This document shows positions 26,078 to 34,735 of a stretch of DNA of 64,000 bases, in pieces. The DNA is from Desulfuromonas soudanensis. GTDB lineage: Bacteria > Desulfobacterota > Desulfuromonadia > Desulfuromonadales > WTL. Under the pieces are notes generated by a model that made no database searches, was not told where the DNA came from, and was given only the letters and a program-made list of their open reading frames with translations. Position 1 is the first letter of the stretch; each line of letters begins with the position of its first letter. Where the stretch lies: positions 3,782,001 through 3,846,000 of the forward strand of contig NZ_CP010802.1 of assembly GCF_001278055.1 (NCBI RefSeq). Reading direction: 5' to 3'. A program made the translations under genes and the position numbers.

Positions 26078-26183
26078 GGGCGACGATTTAACCACACCGG
26101 AGCCGGAGGAGTCAATCGCCACTCCTTTGCCCCTTGCGCCGCAGGCGTCCTCGTGCTAATTAATCCCCATAAAGGAGCCCCTC

Positions 26184-26609
26184 ATGAGCCTGACCCTGAC
26201 TCTTGCCGTCGACGATCTGGAGCGAACCGCCCAATTCTACCGCGAGATCCTCGGTCAGGAGTTGGAGTCCTTCATCCCCCTCCCCGGGCACCCGCCCGTC
26301 CTCCTGCTGCACCGCGCCGAGGCGACCATCCTCTTTCGGGAGTCCGCCGCCCTCGAAGGCCTGCACCCGGCCCTCTTCCAGAATCTCGAACGTCACCCCC
26401 GGGGAGTCGGCATGATGCTGGAACTCTCCACGGAAGATCTCGGCCCGACCCTGAGGGCCATCGCCCGATTCGACCTGCACGTCCCCTACGAAATCGACGA
26501 CGCGCAACACCGCCGCCGGGAGGTCTGGCTCCACGATCCCGACGGCTATCTTATCGTTCTCAGCGAGGATGCAGGGGGCGCGGAGGCGGGTAAATCTTCA
26601 AAATTTTGA
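26184..26609 (+). CDS. VOC-superfamily (glyoxalase/bleomycin resistance-like) protein
   Basis: The 141-residue single VOC domain has paired beta-alpha-beta-beta-beta units. LAVDDLERTAQFYREILG is the classic N-terminal unit and VWLHDPDGYLIVLSE the C-terminal metal/substrate strand. It is divergent from folK, with 106 bp between. AAAGGAG is present upstream. The substrate cannot be deduced. The C-terminal tail (GGAEAGKSSKF) is not conserved. Confidence 0.85.
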   Translation: MSLTLTLAVDDLERTAQFYREILGQELESFIPLPGHPPVLLLHRAEATILFRESAALEGLHPALFQNLERHPRGVGMMLELSTEDLGPTLRAIARFDLHVPYEIDDAQHRRREVWLHDPDGYLIVLSEDAGGAEAGKSSKF

Positions 26610-26673
26610 CACGCCCCCCCTCTCCGGGGTTTTTCCAGCCGCATAAACCGGGGAATTCGGCCTTATTACGGGG

Positions 26674-26691
26674 TTGGCGCATTTTTTGCTA
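26674..26691 (+). promoter_or_regulatory. Sigma-54 (-24/-12) promoter of the MCP gene
   Basis: TTGGCGCATTTTTTGCTA has the invariant GG (26676-26677) and GC (26688-26689) exactly 10 bases apart. It matches the consensus TGGCAC-N5-TTGC well. It lies 72 bp before the chemoreceptor start, which places the transcription start near 26701. Confidence 0.7.
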
Positions 26692-26762
26692 AATTAATCC
26701 TCCGCATTCCCCGAGCATCACCCGCAAAATATCCGAGGGCCGTTCATCGAAGGGAAGATCAG

Positions 26763-28427
26763 ATGAAAAACATGGGCATCACCGCAAAGTTCGTCGCCAT
26801 CGTCTCGCTCGTCACCCTCCTTCTCCTCGGCGCCATCGCCGCTGGGGTCCTGGTGAGCGCCACCGCCCTGCAGAATCGCCAGACCGCGGCCTTCACCGAC
26901 ATTCTCCAGGGGGAACAGGCCCAGCAGGAAGTTCTGCTCCGGGAGAGTCTGGAGAAAAAGGGGCGCCTGGCAGCGGAACTGATGGCCCAGACGGCCGTCG
27001 GATTCATCTTCAACTACGACTACGACAGCCTTGCCCAGATCGCCGGCAACGCCCAGCGCGACGGCGATATCACCTCGGTGGTCTTTTTCGACAGGGACGG
27101 CAACCCCCTGACCCCCCAAGCCGAGGCCGCCGGGGGAGAGACCCTCATCCGCCAGCAGATCGTCTACCGGGGAGCGGACGCCGAAGAGACCCTCGGAGAA
27201 GTGGCCGTCTCCCTCGATTTCACCTCCGTGGCCGAGGCCAAGGAGAAGCTCGCCTCCCGCATCGCCGGAATCGTCGCCGACTCGGAGGCCGCCAACGACG
27301 AGGGGATACTTTCCCTGACCTGGCGCATCGCCGCCCTGACGCTTGCGGGGCTCTTGACCCTGTGTCTGATTCTCTCTTTTGCCTTTTCCCGTCTCATCGT
27401 CCGGCCGCTGCGGCGCTCCATCGCCGTGGCCGAGGCCATAGGCGCCGGGGATCTTTCCCTGGAGATCGCGGTCAAAAGCGGTGACGAAATCGGTCAGCTC
27501 GCCGGCGCCATGGCGGCCATGGCCGACTCGATGCGAGAAGTCACCGCCCTCGCCCAGCAGATCGCCACCGGGCGCCTCGATGTCCGCATCAAGGAGCGCT
27601 CCGGCCGGGACGAATTGATGCAGGCCCTGCAGGCCATGGCCTCCAAGCTCGCCGAGGTCACCCGGGAGGTCCGCCTGACCGCCACCAACCTCGGCGCCGG
27701 CAGCCGGCAGATGAGCGCCGGCTCGCAGCAGATGTCCCGGGGGGCGGTGGAACAGGCGGCCGCCGCCGAAGAGTGTTCTTCTTCCATCGAGGAGATGAGC
27801 GCCAACATCCGCCAGAATACCGACAACGCCCTGCAAACGGAAAAGATCTCCGCCCAGGCGGCAGCCAGCGCCCGGGAGGGGGGGCTCGCCGTTACCGATA
27901 CCGTCTCTGCCATGCGGCAAATTTCCGGGCGCATCCTGATCATCGAAGAGATCGCGCGCCAGACCAATCTGCTGGCCCTCAACGCCGCCATCGAAGCGGC
28001 CCGGGCCGGGGAACACGGCAAGGGGTTTGCCGTGGTGGCCTCCGAGGTGCGCAAGCTCGCCGAAAGGAGCCAGAGCGCCGCCGCCGACATCAACGCCCTC
28101 TCCACCTCGAGCATGGCTGTCGCCGAACACGCCGGAACGCTTCTCGAGCGCATCGTCCCGGACATCGAACGGACCGCCGAACTGGTCCAGGAGATCTCGG
28201 CGGCGAGCCGGGAGCAGGACGCCGGCGCCGACCAGATCGGCCGGGCGATCCAGCAGCTCGACCTCATCATCCAGCAAAACGTCGCCGTCGCCGAAGAGGT
28301 GGCCGGCGCCGCCGAGGAACTCTCCCTGCAGTCGGAGCAGCTGGAATCCCTCACGGCTTTTTTCGTCGGCGTCGACGAAACAGGCACCGAGGACCAAACC
28401 ACCTACGCTCTCCCCAACCTCTCCTGA
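26763..28427 (+). CDS. Methyl-accepting chemotaxis protein
   Basis: The 554-residue receptor has an N-terminal transmembrane helix (about 10-34), a periplasmic sensing domain of about 155 residues, and a second helix (about 190-215). A HAMP region and a long cytoplasmic coiled coil follow. The hairpin tip has the signature [20 protein letters not shown] followed by [20 protein letters not shown]. Potential methylation sites (Glu/Gln-rich [16 protein letters not shown]) flank it. No che genes lie nearby, so it signals to a remote array. Expression probably requires RpoN and an activator. Confidence 0.95.
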   Translation: MKNMGITAKFVAIVSLVTLLLLGAIAAGVLVSATALQNRQTAAFTDILQGEQAQQEVLLRESLEKKGRLAAELMAQTAVGFIFNYDYDSLAQIAGNAQRDGDITSVVFFDRDGNPLTPQAEAAGGETLIRQQIVYRGADAEETLGEVAVSLDFTSVAEAKEKLASRIAGIVADSEAANDEGILSLTWRIAALTLAGLLTLCLILSFAFSRLIVRPLRRSIAVAEAIGAGDLSLEIAVKSGDEIGQLAGAMAAMADSMREVTALAQQIATGRLDVRIKERSGRDELMQALQAMASKLAEVTREVRLTATNLGAGSRQMSAGSQQMSRGAVEQAAAAEECSSSIEEMSANIRQNTDNALQTEKISAQAAASAREGGLAVTDTVSAMRQISGRILIIEEIARQTNLLALNAAIEAARAGEHGKGFAVVASEVRKLAERSQSAAADINALSTSSMAVAEHAGTLLERIVPDIERTAELVQEISAASREQDAGADQIGRAIQQLDLIIQQNVAVAEEVAGAAEELSLQSEQLESLTAFFVGVDETGTEDQTTYALPNLS

Positions 28428-28436
28428 CCGTCCCTT

Positions 28437-28463
28437 CCCCCGGAAAAACCGGGGGATCTTTTT
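28437..28463 (+). terminator. Terminator of the MCP gene
   Basis: CCCCCGG and CCGGGGG arms around AAAAA are followed by ATCTTTTTTT, 9 bp after the MCP stop. Confidence 0.9.
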
Positions 28464-28549
28464 TTCCTTCGTCTTCCTCCCGGGGAGGATTTCTGCCATA
28501 CTGACGGACGTCCCCCTCGAGCCACCGGCCCCGAAGGAAAGGAGCGGCC

Positions 28550-29491
28550 ATGCCCCTGCACAAACGCGATGAAATTCTCCGCGTCATCGACACCCTCACC
28601 GGGCGCTACCTGCAGGGGAAGGTGCGGGCCATCCGCCTGGCGCTGATCACCCTCCTGTGCGGCGGTCACCTCCTCATCGAGGACATCCCCGGCCTCGGCA
28701 AGACCACCCTCGCCCTGGCCCTGGCCCGGGCCCTCGGGCTCTCCTTCGGCCGCATCCAGTGCACCAGCGATCTCCTCCCCTCGGACATCACCGGCCTCTC
28801 CATCTTCGACCGCGACGAAAACCGCTTCCGCTTCGTTCCCGGGCCGATTTTCAACAATATTCTGCTCGTCGACGAGATCAACCGGGCCATGCCCCGGACC
28901 CAGAGCGCCCTCCTCGAGGCGATGGAGGAAGGTCGGGTGACGGTGGAGGGGCACACCTATCCTCTCCCCGACCCCTTTCTCGTCATCGCCACCCAGAACC
29001 CTGCGGAGCAGGTCGGAACCTATCCTCTCCCCGAGTCCCAGCTCGACCGCTTTCTGATCAGTACCGGCGTCGGCTATCCACCTTCGGACATCGAAAAAGG
29101 GATCATCCGCAACGGCAGCATCCGCGGGGAAATCCGGCGGATCGAGGCGCTTTTGACCCTCGACGACATCCAGGAGGCCCGCCAGACCGTGCGGGAATCG
29201 ATCTATCTTTCCGACAAGGTCGTCGACTACATCTACGCGCTGATGGCCGCCAGCCGCTCCCACGCCATGATCCTGGCCGGAATCTCCACCCGGGGCGGGA
29301 TCAATCTCGCCGACGCCGCCCGGGCCATGGCCTTTCTCGAAGGGCGGGATTACGTCATCCCCGAGGATGTGCAGCATATCGCCGCACCGGCGGCGGCCCA
29401 CCGCCTCATCCTGCAGCCGGAACACGAGGGGCTGCGCAAGGAGGAGCTATTGTGCGCCATCGTCCGCCAGCTGCCGGTCCCCCTGGCCTGA
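28550..29491 (+). CDS. MoxR-family AAA+ ATPase
   Basis: The 313-residue ATPase has Walker A EDIPGLGKTTLA, Walker B ILLVDEINRA, sensor 1 VIATQNPAEQVGTYPLPESQ and an arginine-finger region LDRFLIS. A C-terminal lid domain follows. MoxR proteins act as chaperones with DUF58/VWA partners, and the next two genes are a DUF58 protein and a transglutaminase, the standard cluster. AAAGGAGCGGCC precedes ATG 28550. Its 3' end overlaps the DUF58 start by 40 bp. Confidence 0.95.
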   Translation: MPLHKRDEILRVIDTLTGRYLQGKVRAIRLALITLLCGGHLLIEDIPGLGKTTLALALARALGLSFGRIQCTSDLLPSDITGLSIFDRDENRFRFVPGPIFNNILLVDEINRAMPRTQSALLEAMEEGRVTVEGHTYPLPDPFLVIATQNPAEQVGTYPLPESQLDRFLISTGVGYPPSDIEKGIIRNGSIRGEIRRIEALLTLDDIQEARQTVRESIYLSDKVVDYIYALMAASRSHAMILAGISTRGGINLADAARAMAFLEGRDYVIPEDVQHIAAPAAAHRLILQPEHEGLRKEELLCAIVRQLPVPLA

Positions 29492-30354
29492 AACTCACCC
29501 GAGCGGGGGTGGTCTACATCGCCCTCACCCTCCTCCTCGGCTTCGCCGCGGTGAACACCGGCAACAACCTCATCTACCTCCTCGTTTCGGCCCTCCTCGG
29601 CTTCATGGTCGTCTCGGGGATTCTCGGCCGGGAGAACCTGCGTCATCTGCACCTCGACCTCCTCCTGCCCGACGAGATCTACGACGGCATCCCCACCCTG
29701 GTCACGCTGCAATTGACCAACGGACGCCGCCGGACTCCTTCGTTTTTGCTCCGGGTCCTCATTTTCGACCAGGCCCCGCTCTTTGTGGCCATTCCCCGGG
29801 GGGAGACGGCGACCACGACCGTCGAAGTCACCTTCCGGGGGCGCGGCGCCAGGCCCCTGGAAGGTCTCCGCCTCTCCTCGATCTTCCCCATCAATTTTTT
29901 CCGCCGCTCCGTTCCCCTGGCAAAGGTGCCGACGGTCACCGTCTTTCCCGCGCCGCGCCCCTGCCCGGACCGGACCGCCGGAGGAGGCGTGCCGCGTCCG
30001 GGGGCGCGCCCCCTTTTCCGCCCCGGCCTCGACGGGGAGCTGGCGCGGATTTCCGACTACAGCGGCGCCGAACCGATGAAAAGCATCCACTGGAAGCTCT
30101 CGGCCCGCCACGATCAGCTCAAGGTCAAAAAAGAGGACGCCACGGAGGCCTCTCCCCTGCTCGTCGATCCCGACGGACTCCCGGGGGCCGGTCTCGAGGA
30201 GCGCCTGGGCTGCGCCGCCTTCCTGATCAACAGGAGCTGCCGCGCCGGGCGCCCCGTCGGCCTGAAACTCGGTGGCCGGATATTTGAGCCGTCCACCGGG
30301 CGCCCGCACAAACTGCGACTCCTCAAGGAACTGGCCGGACATGGTCTCGATTAG
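29452..30354 (+). CDS. DUF58 domain membrane protein
   Basis: The protein has about 300 residues. Two N-terminal transmembrane helices (about 20-60) are followed by a beta-rich linker and the DUF58 core with the signature SDYSGAEPMKSIHWKLSARH, in which the LDGELARISDY segment leads. I place the start at GTG 29452, inside the end of the MoxR gene, because AAGGAGG ends seven bases upstream; no other start with a ribosome site exists in frame. DUF58 proteins are client or partner proteins of MoxR. The transglutaminase gene overlaps its 3' end by 14 bp. Confidence 0.88.
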   Translation: MRHRPPAAGPPGLKLTRAGVVYIALTLLLGFAAVNTGNNLIYLLVSALLGFMVVSGILGRENLRHLHLDLLLPDEIYDGIPTLVTLQLTNGRRRTPSFLLRVLIFDQAPLFVAIPRGETATTTVEVTFRGRGARPLEGLRLSSIFPINFFRRSVPLAKVPTVTVFPAPRPCPDRTAGGGVPRPGARPLFRPGLDGELARISDYSGAEPMKSIHWKLSARHDQLKVKKEDATEASPLLVDPDGLPGAGLEERLGCAAFLINRSCRAGRPVGLKLGGRIFEPSTGRPHKLRLLKELAGHGLD

Positions 30355-32245
30355 TACCGCCATTCATACCCTCTGCACCCTCATCGCCCTTCTCGGCTAC
30401 GCCCTCCTCGTCCCCTATCTCGACCCTGCGGCCCTCCTGGCCCTCCCCCTGGCGCTTGCGGCGGGGATTTTCGGCAGGGTTCGGGGGCGCACCCTCCTGC
30501 CGGCGCCGGCCGCCACCCTTCTGTCCATCGCCGTCTTTATCTTCTACGCCAGCCGCATCTCCCTGGCCGCCGTCACCGGGCCGGTGGTCAACCTCCTGAT
30601 CCTTCTCCTTTCGGTGCGCCTGGCGGCGGAGAAGAAGGGGCGGGATTACCTGCAGATCTGCGTCCTGGCGCTCTTCGCCCTGGCGGCCTCTTCACTCCTC
30701 TCCCTCTCCCCGGTCTATTTTGCCGCCCTGGTCGCCCAGGTGATCCTGGTCTCCGTCGCCCTGGTCCTCCTCTGCTTCCACAACGAAGCCCCGGCCCTCT
30801 CCCTCCCCCGCCCGTTGCTGCGGCAGGTCCTCACCACGGCCCTCGTCCTCCCCCTGGCCTCCCTCGTCCTCATGTTCGGTTTCTTCGTCATCCTCCCCCG
30901 CACCACCCACCCCCTGTGGAACTTTCTCAATCCCGCCACCGGCGGCACCACCGGATTTTCCGAAACCGTCGCCCCGGGGACGATGGCCGACCTCGCCGGC
31001 GACCCGTCCCTCGCCTTCCGCGTCCAGACCGAAGAACTGCCGCCGGAGGACCTCTACTGGCGGGGGATCGTTCTCGACACCCTGGAGGGAGGGGTCTGGA
31101 GTCGCGGTTCGGAGATCCCCCGCCGCCAGGAACGGGTGGCCGGCGGGCGGCTCCTGGAACAGGTCATCTTTCTCGAACCCAAAACCGACCCCTTTTTGCC
31201 CGGGCTCGACCTGCCGGTGACAATCCGAGAGATCCGCTCCAGCGGGTCGGGCGATGCCGTCTTCCGCGCCACGTCCCCCCCGAGGAGGCGGGTCCGCTAC
31301 CGGGTCCTGTCGCGGCCGGGAGGAGTCTTCGAATCCGGCAGCGACAGCGTCCGGGGGATCTACCTGCAGCTTCCCGAGGGAATCTCGCCGCGCCTCAGGG
31401 AGACCGCCCGCCTCCTCGGCCGGGCGGACGAAAGCGCCGCAGTCAAGATCGCCCGCCTCGAAGAGTTCTTTGCCGCCCGGCACCTCACCTACGCCACCAG
31501 CGATCTCCCCCTCTCCGCCGACCCCCTCGACGAATTCCTCTTCGAAAAACGCCGCGGCTACTGCGAATACTTCGCCTCCTCCTTCGCCCTTTTGCTGCGC
31601 CTCTCCGGGGTGCCGGCGCGCCTCGTCGGAGGGTACTACGGCGGCACATACAACGCCCTGGGGGGGTACTACGCCGTCGCCGAGTCGAGAGCCCATGTCT
31701 GGGTGGAAGCCCTGGATGACGCAGGGCGCTGGGTGCGTCACGACCCGACCCGTTTTGCCGACAATCCCATCCTTTTCCCCGGCTCCCGGGAGGGGAGAGG
31801 GGTGCGCGCCCTCCTCGACGCCGCCCAGTTCTTCTGGGACCGGGCGATCATCGGCTACGACCTCGACAAGCAGATGGAACTCTTCGGCACGGCCAACCGC
31901 TCCCTGCGTTCCCTGCATTTCGGGGAGGGGAGTTTGGGAATGTTCGCCTGGATATGCGGAGGGATTCTTTTTGTCTGGGGGGTGGTCCGTGGGGTGCCGA
32001 GGCTGAAGGCGACCAGGGGAGAACGGCTGCTGAGAAGGTATCTGCAAACCGTCGAAAAACGATTCGGGAAGGAAGCGATTCGCCCCGGGTCGGGGCTGGA
32101 GGAGATTGCCGGGAGAACAGGGGACGAGCGCTGCCGGGAGTTTGCCGCCATCTACGGCGGCGCCCTCTATCGCGATCGTCCCCTGGAGGCGGAGGAGCGG
32201 CGGCGCCTGGCGACCCTGGTCAGGGCCCTGCGCCGCAGGGAGTAG
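30341..32245 (+). CDS. Membrane transglutaminase-like protein (TgpA type)
   Basis: The 634-residue protein has six or so transmembrane helices in the first 200 residues, a periplasmic transglutaminase core and a C-terminal transmembrane helix (about 535-555) with a DUF4129-like tail. The catalytic triad is visible as Cys in RRGYCEYFASSFALLLR, His in SRAHVWVEALDD and Asp in RWVRHDPTR. It is the third gene of the MoxR-DUF58-TgpA operon. Such proteins probably modify or cleave cell-envelope peptides; substrates are unknown. ATG 30341 (MVSISTAIHT) follows AAGGAAC. Confidence 0.92.
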   Translation: MVSISTAIHTLCTLIALLGYALLVPYLDPAALLALPLALAAGIFGRVRGRTLLPAPAATLLSIAVFIFYASRISLAAVTGPVVNLLILLLSVRLAAEKKGRDYLQICVLALFALAASSLLSLSPVYFAALVAQVILVSVALVLLCFHNEAPALSLPRPLLRQVLTTALVLPLASLVLMFGFFVILPRTTHPLWNFLNPATGGTTGFSETVAPGTMADLAGDPSLAFRVQTEELPPEDLYWRGIVLDTLEGGVWSRGSEIPRRQERVAGGRLLEQVIFLEPKTDPFLPGLDLPVTIREIRSSGSGDAVFRATSPPRRRVRYRVLSRPGGVFESGSDSVRGIYLQLPEGISPRLRETARLLGRADESAAVKIARLEEFFAARHLTYATSDLPLSADPLDEFLFEKRRGYCEYFASSFALLLRLSGVPARLVGGYYGGTYNALGGYYAVAESRAHVWVEALDDAGRWVRHDPTRFADNPILFPGSREGRGVRALLDAAQFFWDRAIIGYDLDKQMELFGTANRSLRSLHFGEGSLGMFAWICGGILFVWGVVRGVPRLKATRGERLLRRYLQTVEKRFGKEAIRPGSGLEEIAGRTGDERCREFAAIYGGALYRDRPLEAEERRRLATLVRALRRRE

Positions 32246-32324
32246 GTTTTGGGCGCCTCCCCCTGCCGGTGGGTGGCCCGGGGGCCGGGCCTCTCCCTTC
32301 AGAAAGTCGGGGAGCGCCCGGCCG

Positions 32325-33644
32325 TCATTCTCCGGACTCCGGGGGCGCTGCGGGAGCGACTCCCTTGCGGCGCGGGCCGCGGCGGCGGCGACGGGGACGC
32401 CCCTTGGACGGCGTTTTTCCCTCCTCACCCCTGGGGCGCCCTTCGGAGGGGCCGCTTTCCGGCACCTCCTGCCAGCGGGCCACAAGCTCCACCCCCTCGC
32501 CCGTCGCCTCGCTCCACAGAGCCAGGAACTCCAGAGCCCCGCGGAAGGCCGGGTGCTGGAGAAAACGGCGCTCGCCGCGCATCCCGCGGCCGCGACCGAG
32601 ACGGTAGAAACCGACCAGGAGCTCGCGGGCCTGATGGCGGACACCGTGGGCGATATGGAAGTAATTGCAGTGGGGTGCCAGCACCAGCCCGGCGATGCGC
32701 ACCGCATCGGCGACGGTCAGCTCCTCGCCGGCCGGGCAGGCGCCGCGGAAACGGTGGAGGTGGAGAGCCGCCAGAACGAAGGGCTCGTCGATCGCCTTCC
32801 CCGAGGCGGTGCGGGCATCGACTTTTTCGAGGAGGGAGAAGGTCTCCTCCTCCCCCTCGAACCCCGCCAGGAGATGAGGGAGGAGTCCGGTGGCCTGGGC
32901 ATTGCGCAGCACCTCCCCTCCCACCCTGTGGCGGAAGAGTTCCATCATTTCTTCGCGGATCCGCGCCGGGGCCGCCTCGGCAATCAGGGGGGCGCGCCGG
33001 TAGATCGCCTCCCGGACTTCCTCATCGAGAGTGAAGGCGAGGCGAGCGGAGAACTCCAGGGCGCGCAGCATCCGCACCGGATCCTCGGTAAAGCGCACCA
33101 GGGGATCGCCGATCACCCGCAGCCGCCGCGCCTCCAGGTCGTCGAGGCCGCCGACATAATCGATGATGGAGAAGTCCTCGATGTTGTAGAAGAGGGCGTT
33201 GATGGTGAAGTCCCGGCGGAAGGCGTCCTCCTGCGGGGTGCCGAAGATGTTCTCGGCGAAGCCGAAGTGGTCGTCGGGATTCTCCGGGAGGTCGTCGGGT
33301 CCGGCCTGCCGCCGGAAAGTGGCCACCTCGACCAGACCATCCTGCCCGAAGCGGATGTGGGCGAGGCGGAAGCGCCGGCCGACGAGAAAACAGTTGCGGA
33401 AGAGCTTCTTGACCTGGCTCGGCGTCGCGTCGGTGCCGACATCGAAATCCTTGGGGGTGCGCCCGAGGAGGAGGTCGCGCACCCCTCCGCCGACGAGATA
33501 GGCCTTGAAGCCGTTGTTGTGCAGCCGATAGAGGACCTTGAGGGTCTGGTCGTCGATCTGCTTGCGGGAGATGCCATGCTCGGCGCGGGGAAGAACCCGG
33601 GGGAGATTTGCCGCGGGGAATTGGTCGGTTTCGGAATCGGTCAT
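32325..33644 (-). CDS. pcnB: Poly(A) polymerase I
   Basis: The protein has about 439 residues. The class II nucleotidyltransferase head has YLVGGGVRDLLLGR, the catalytic Asp pair in KDFDVGTDA, RRDFTINAL and DPVRMLRALEFSARL. The PcnB-type spacing (RNCFLVGRRFRLAHI) and a C-terminal basic tail (RPRRRRRGPRRKG) favour poly(A) polymerase over CCA-adding enzyme. Both tRNA genes here already encode CCA. It promotes RNA decay by 3' polyadenylation. I begin at ATG 33644 (MTDSETDQF); the longer frame to 33689 lacks support. Confidence 0.92.
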   Translation of the reverse strand: MTDSETDQFPAANLPRVLPRAEHGISRKQIDDQTLKVLYRLHNNGFKAYLVGGGVRDLLLGRTPKDFDVGTDATPSQVKKLFRNCFLVGRRFRLAHIRFGQDGLVEVATFRRQAGPDDLPENPDDHFGFAENIFGTPQEDAFRRDFTINALFYNIEDFSIIDYVGGLDDLEARRLRVIGDPLVRFTEDPVRMLRALEFSARLAFTLDEEVREAIYRRAPLIAEAAPARIREEMMELFRHRVGGEVLRNAQATGLLPHLLAGFEGEEETFSLLEKVDARTASGKAIDEPFVLAALHLHRFRGACPAGEELTVADAVRIAGLVLAPHCNYFHIAHGVRHQARELLVGFYRLGRGRGMRGERRFLQHPAFRGALEFLALWSEATGEGVELVARWQEVPESGPSEGRPRGEEGKTPSKGRPRRRRRGPRRKGVAPAAPPESGE

Positions 33645-33831
33645 AGGGTCGAATGTACACCGGGGGAAAGGGGGCCAAGGAGACGGCACCTGCGGCCGTC
33701 CAACTCCCTGTTTTTAGCAGATTATTACCACAAAGGGAAGAAGTAATGCGCCCCCGGGGGAACCGCAGGCGTTGAACTGCGGCAAGAAACCCCCTATGAT
33801 GGACCGACAACCCCTTCCGAGAAAGAATGCC

Positions 33832-34734
33832 ATGGTTCCGAATCTGCTCGTCGTTCTCGGCCCCACCGCCTCCGGCAAGACCCGCCTCGCCGTCCAGCTG
33901 GCACGGGCCGCCGGGGGAGAAATCGTCTCCGCCGACTCGCGCCAGGTCTATTGCGGCATGGACCTGGGGACCGGCAAGGACCTGGCCGAATACGGCGACA
34001 CCCCCTGCCACCTTATCGATATCGTCGAACCGGGTCACGAATTCAACGTCTTCGAGTTCCAGCGCCGTTTTTTCGAGGCCTTCGCCGACATCTCGGACCG
34101 CAAACGCCTGCCGGTTCTGGTCGGCGGCACCGGGCTCTATCTCGACGCGGTGCTGCGCGGCTACCGGCTGATCGAAGTCCCCGAAAACCCGGCGTTGCGC
34201 GCCGAACTCGCCGGGCTCGAAGATGAGGAACTCCTGCGGCGCCTCGGGCAACTTCGCCCCGTCACCCATAACACCACCGATCTCCTCGACCGCGACCGGC
34301 TGGTCCGGGCCATCGAAATCGCCGTCGGTCAGGAGGGCGCGGCCGTAGGGCTCCCCCCCCTCCCCGTCCTGCATCCCCTGATCTTCGGCCTCCGCTGGGA
34401 GCGGCCCCTCCTGCGCCGCCGCATCACCGAGCGCCTCCGCCAGCGACTGGAGCTGGGAATGCTCGAAGAGGTGGCAGCTTTGCATGCCGGCGGAGTTTCC
34501 TGGGAAACCCTCGAGTTCTACGGCCTGGAATACCGCTTTGCCGCCCGGTTCCTCAAGGGGGAGCTGAGCCGCAACGACATGTTCCAGCAGCTCAACAGCG
34601 CCATCCACCAGTTCGCCAAGCGCCAGGACACCTGGTTCCGGCGCATGGAGCGGCAGGGGACCGAAATCCATTGGCTCGACGGTTCGGGCGATCCCTTCGG
34701 GGAGGCGCAGCGCATTCTGTCCGCGGCGTCCTGA
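33832..34734 (+). CDS. miaA: tRNA dimethylallyltransferase family protein (MiaA-like)
   Basis: The protein has about 300 residues. The P-loop GPTASGKTRLA, SADSRQVYCGMDLGTGKDL and VGGTGLYLDAVL are MiaA hallmarks, and the C-terminal QFAKRQDTWFRRM is the tRNA-recognition segment. MiaA prenylates A37 of tRNAs that read UNN codons. The middle of the protein is more divergent than typical MiaA (for example the segment after the P-loop and the short swinging domain), so it may be a paralog. AGAAAG precedes ATG 33832. The following glycosyltransferase starts one base after the stop. Confidence 0.85.
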   Translation: MVPNLLVVLGPTASGKTRLAVQLARAAGGEIVSADSRQVYCGMDLGTGKDLAEYGDTPCHLIDIVEPGHEFNVFEFQRRFFEAFADISDRKRLPVLVGGTGLYLDAVLRGYRLIEVPENPALRAELAGLEDEELLRRLGQLRPVTHNTTDLLDRDRLVRAIEIAVGQEGAAVGLPPLPVLHPLIFGLRWERPLLRRRITERLRQRLELGMLEEVAALHAGGVSWETLEFYGLEYRFAARFLKGELSRNDMFQQLNSAIHQFAKRQDTWFRRMERQGTEIHWLDGSGDPFGEAQRILSAAS

Positions 34735-34735
34735 C

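Noticed and set aside
33645-33689. N-terminal extension of pcnB
   Set aside because: The 15 extra residues have no ribosome site and do not resemble the start of the family; ATG 33644 is sufficient.
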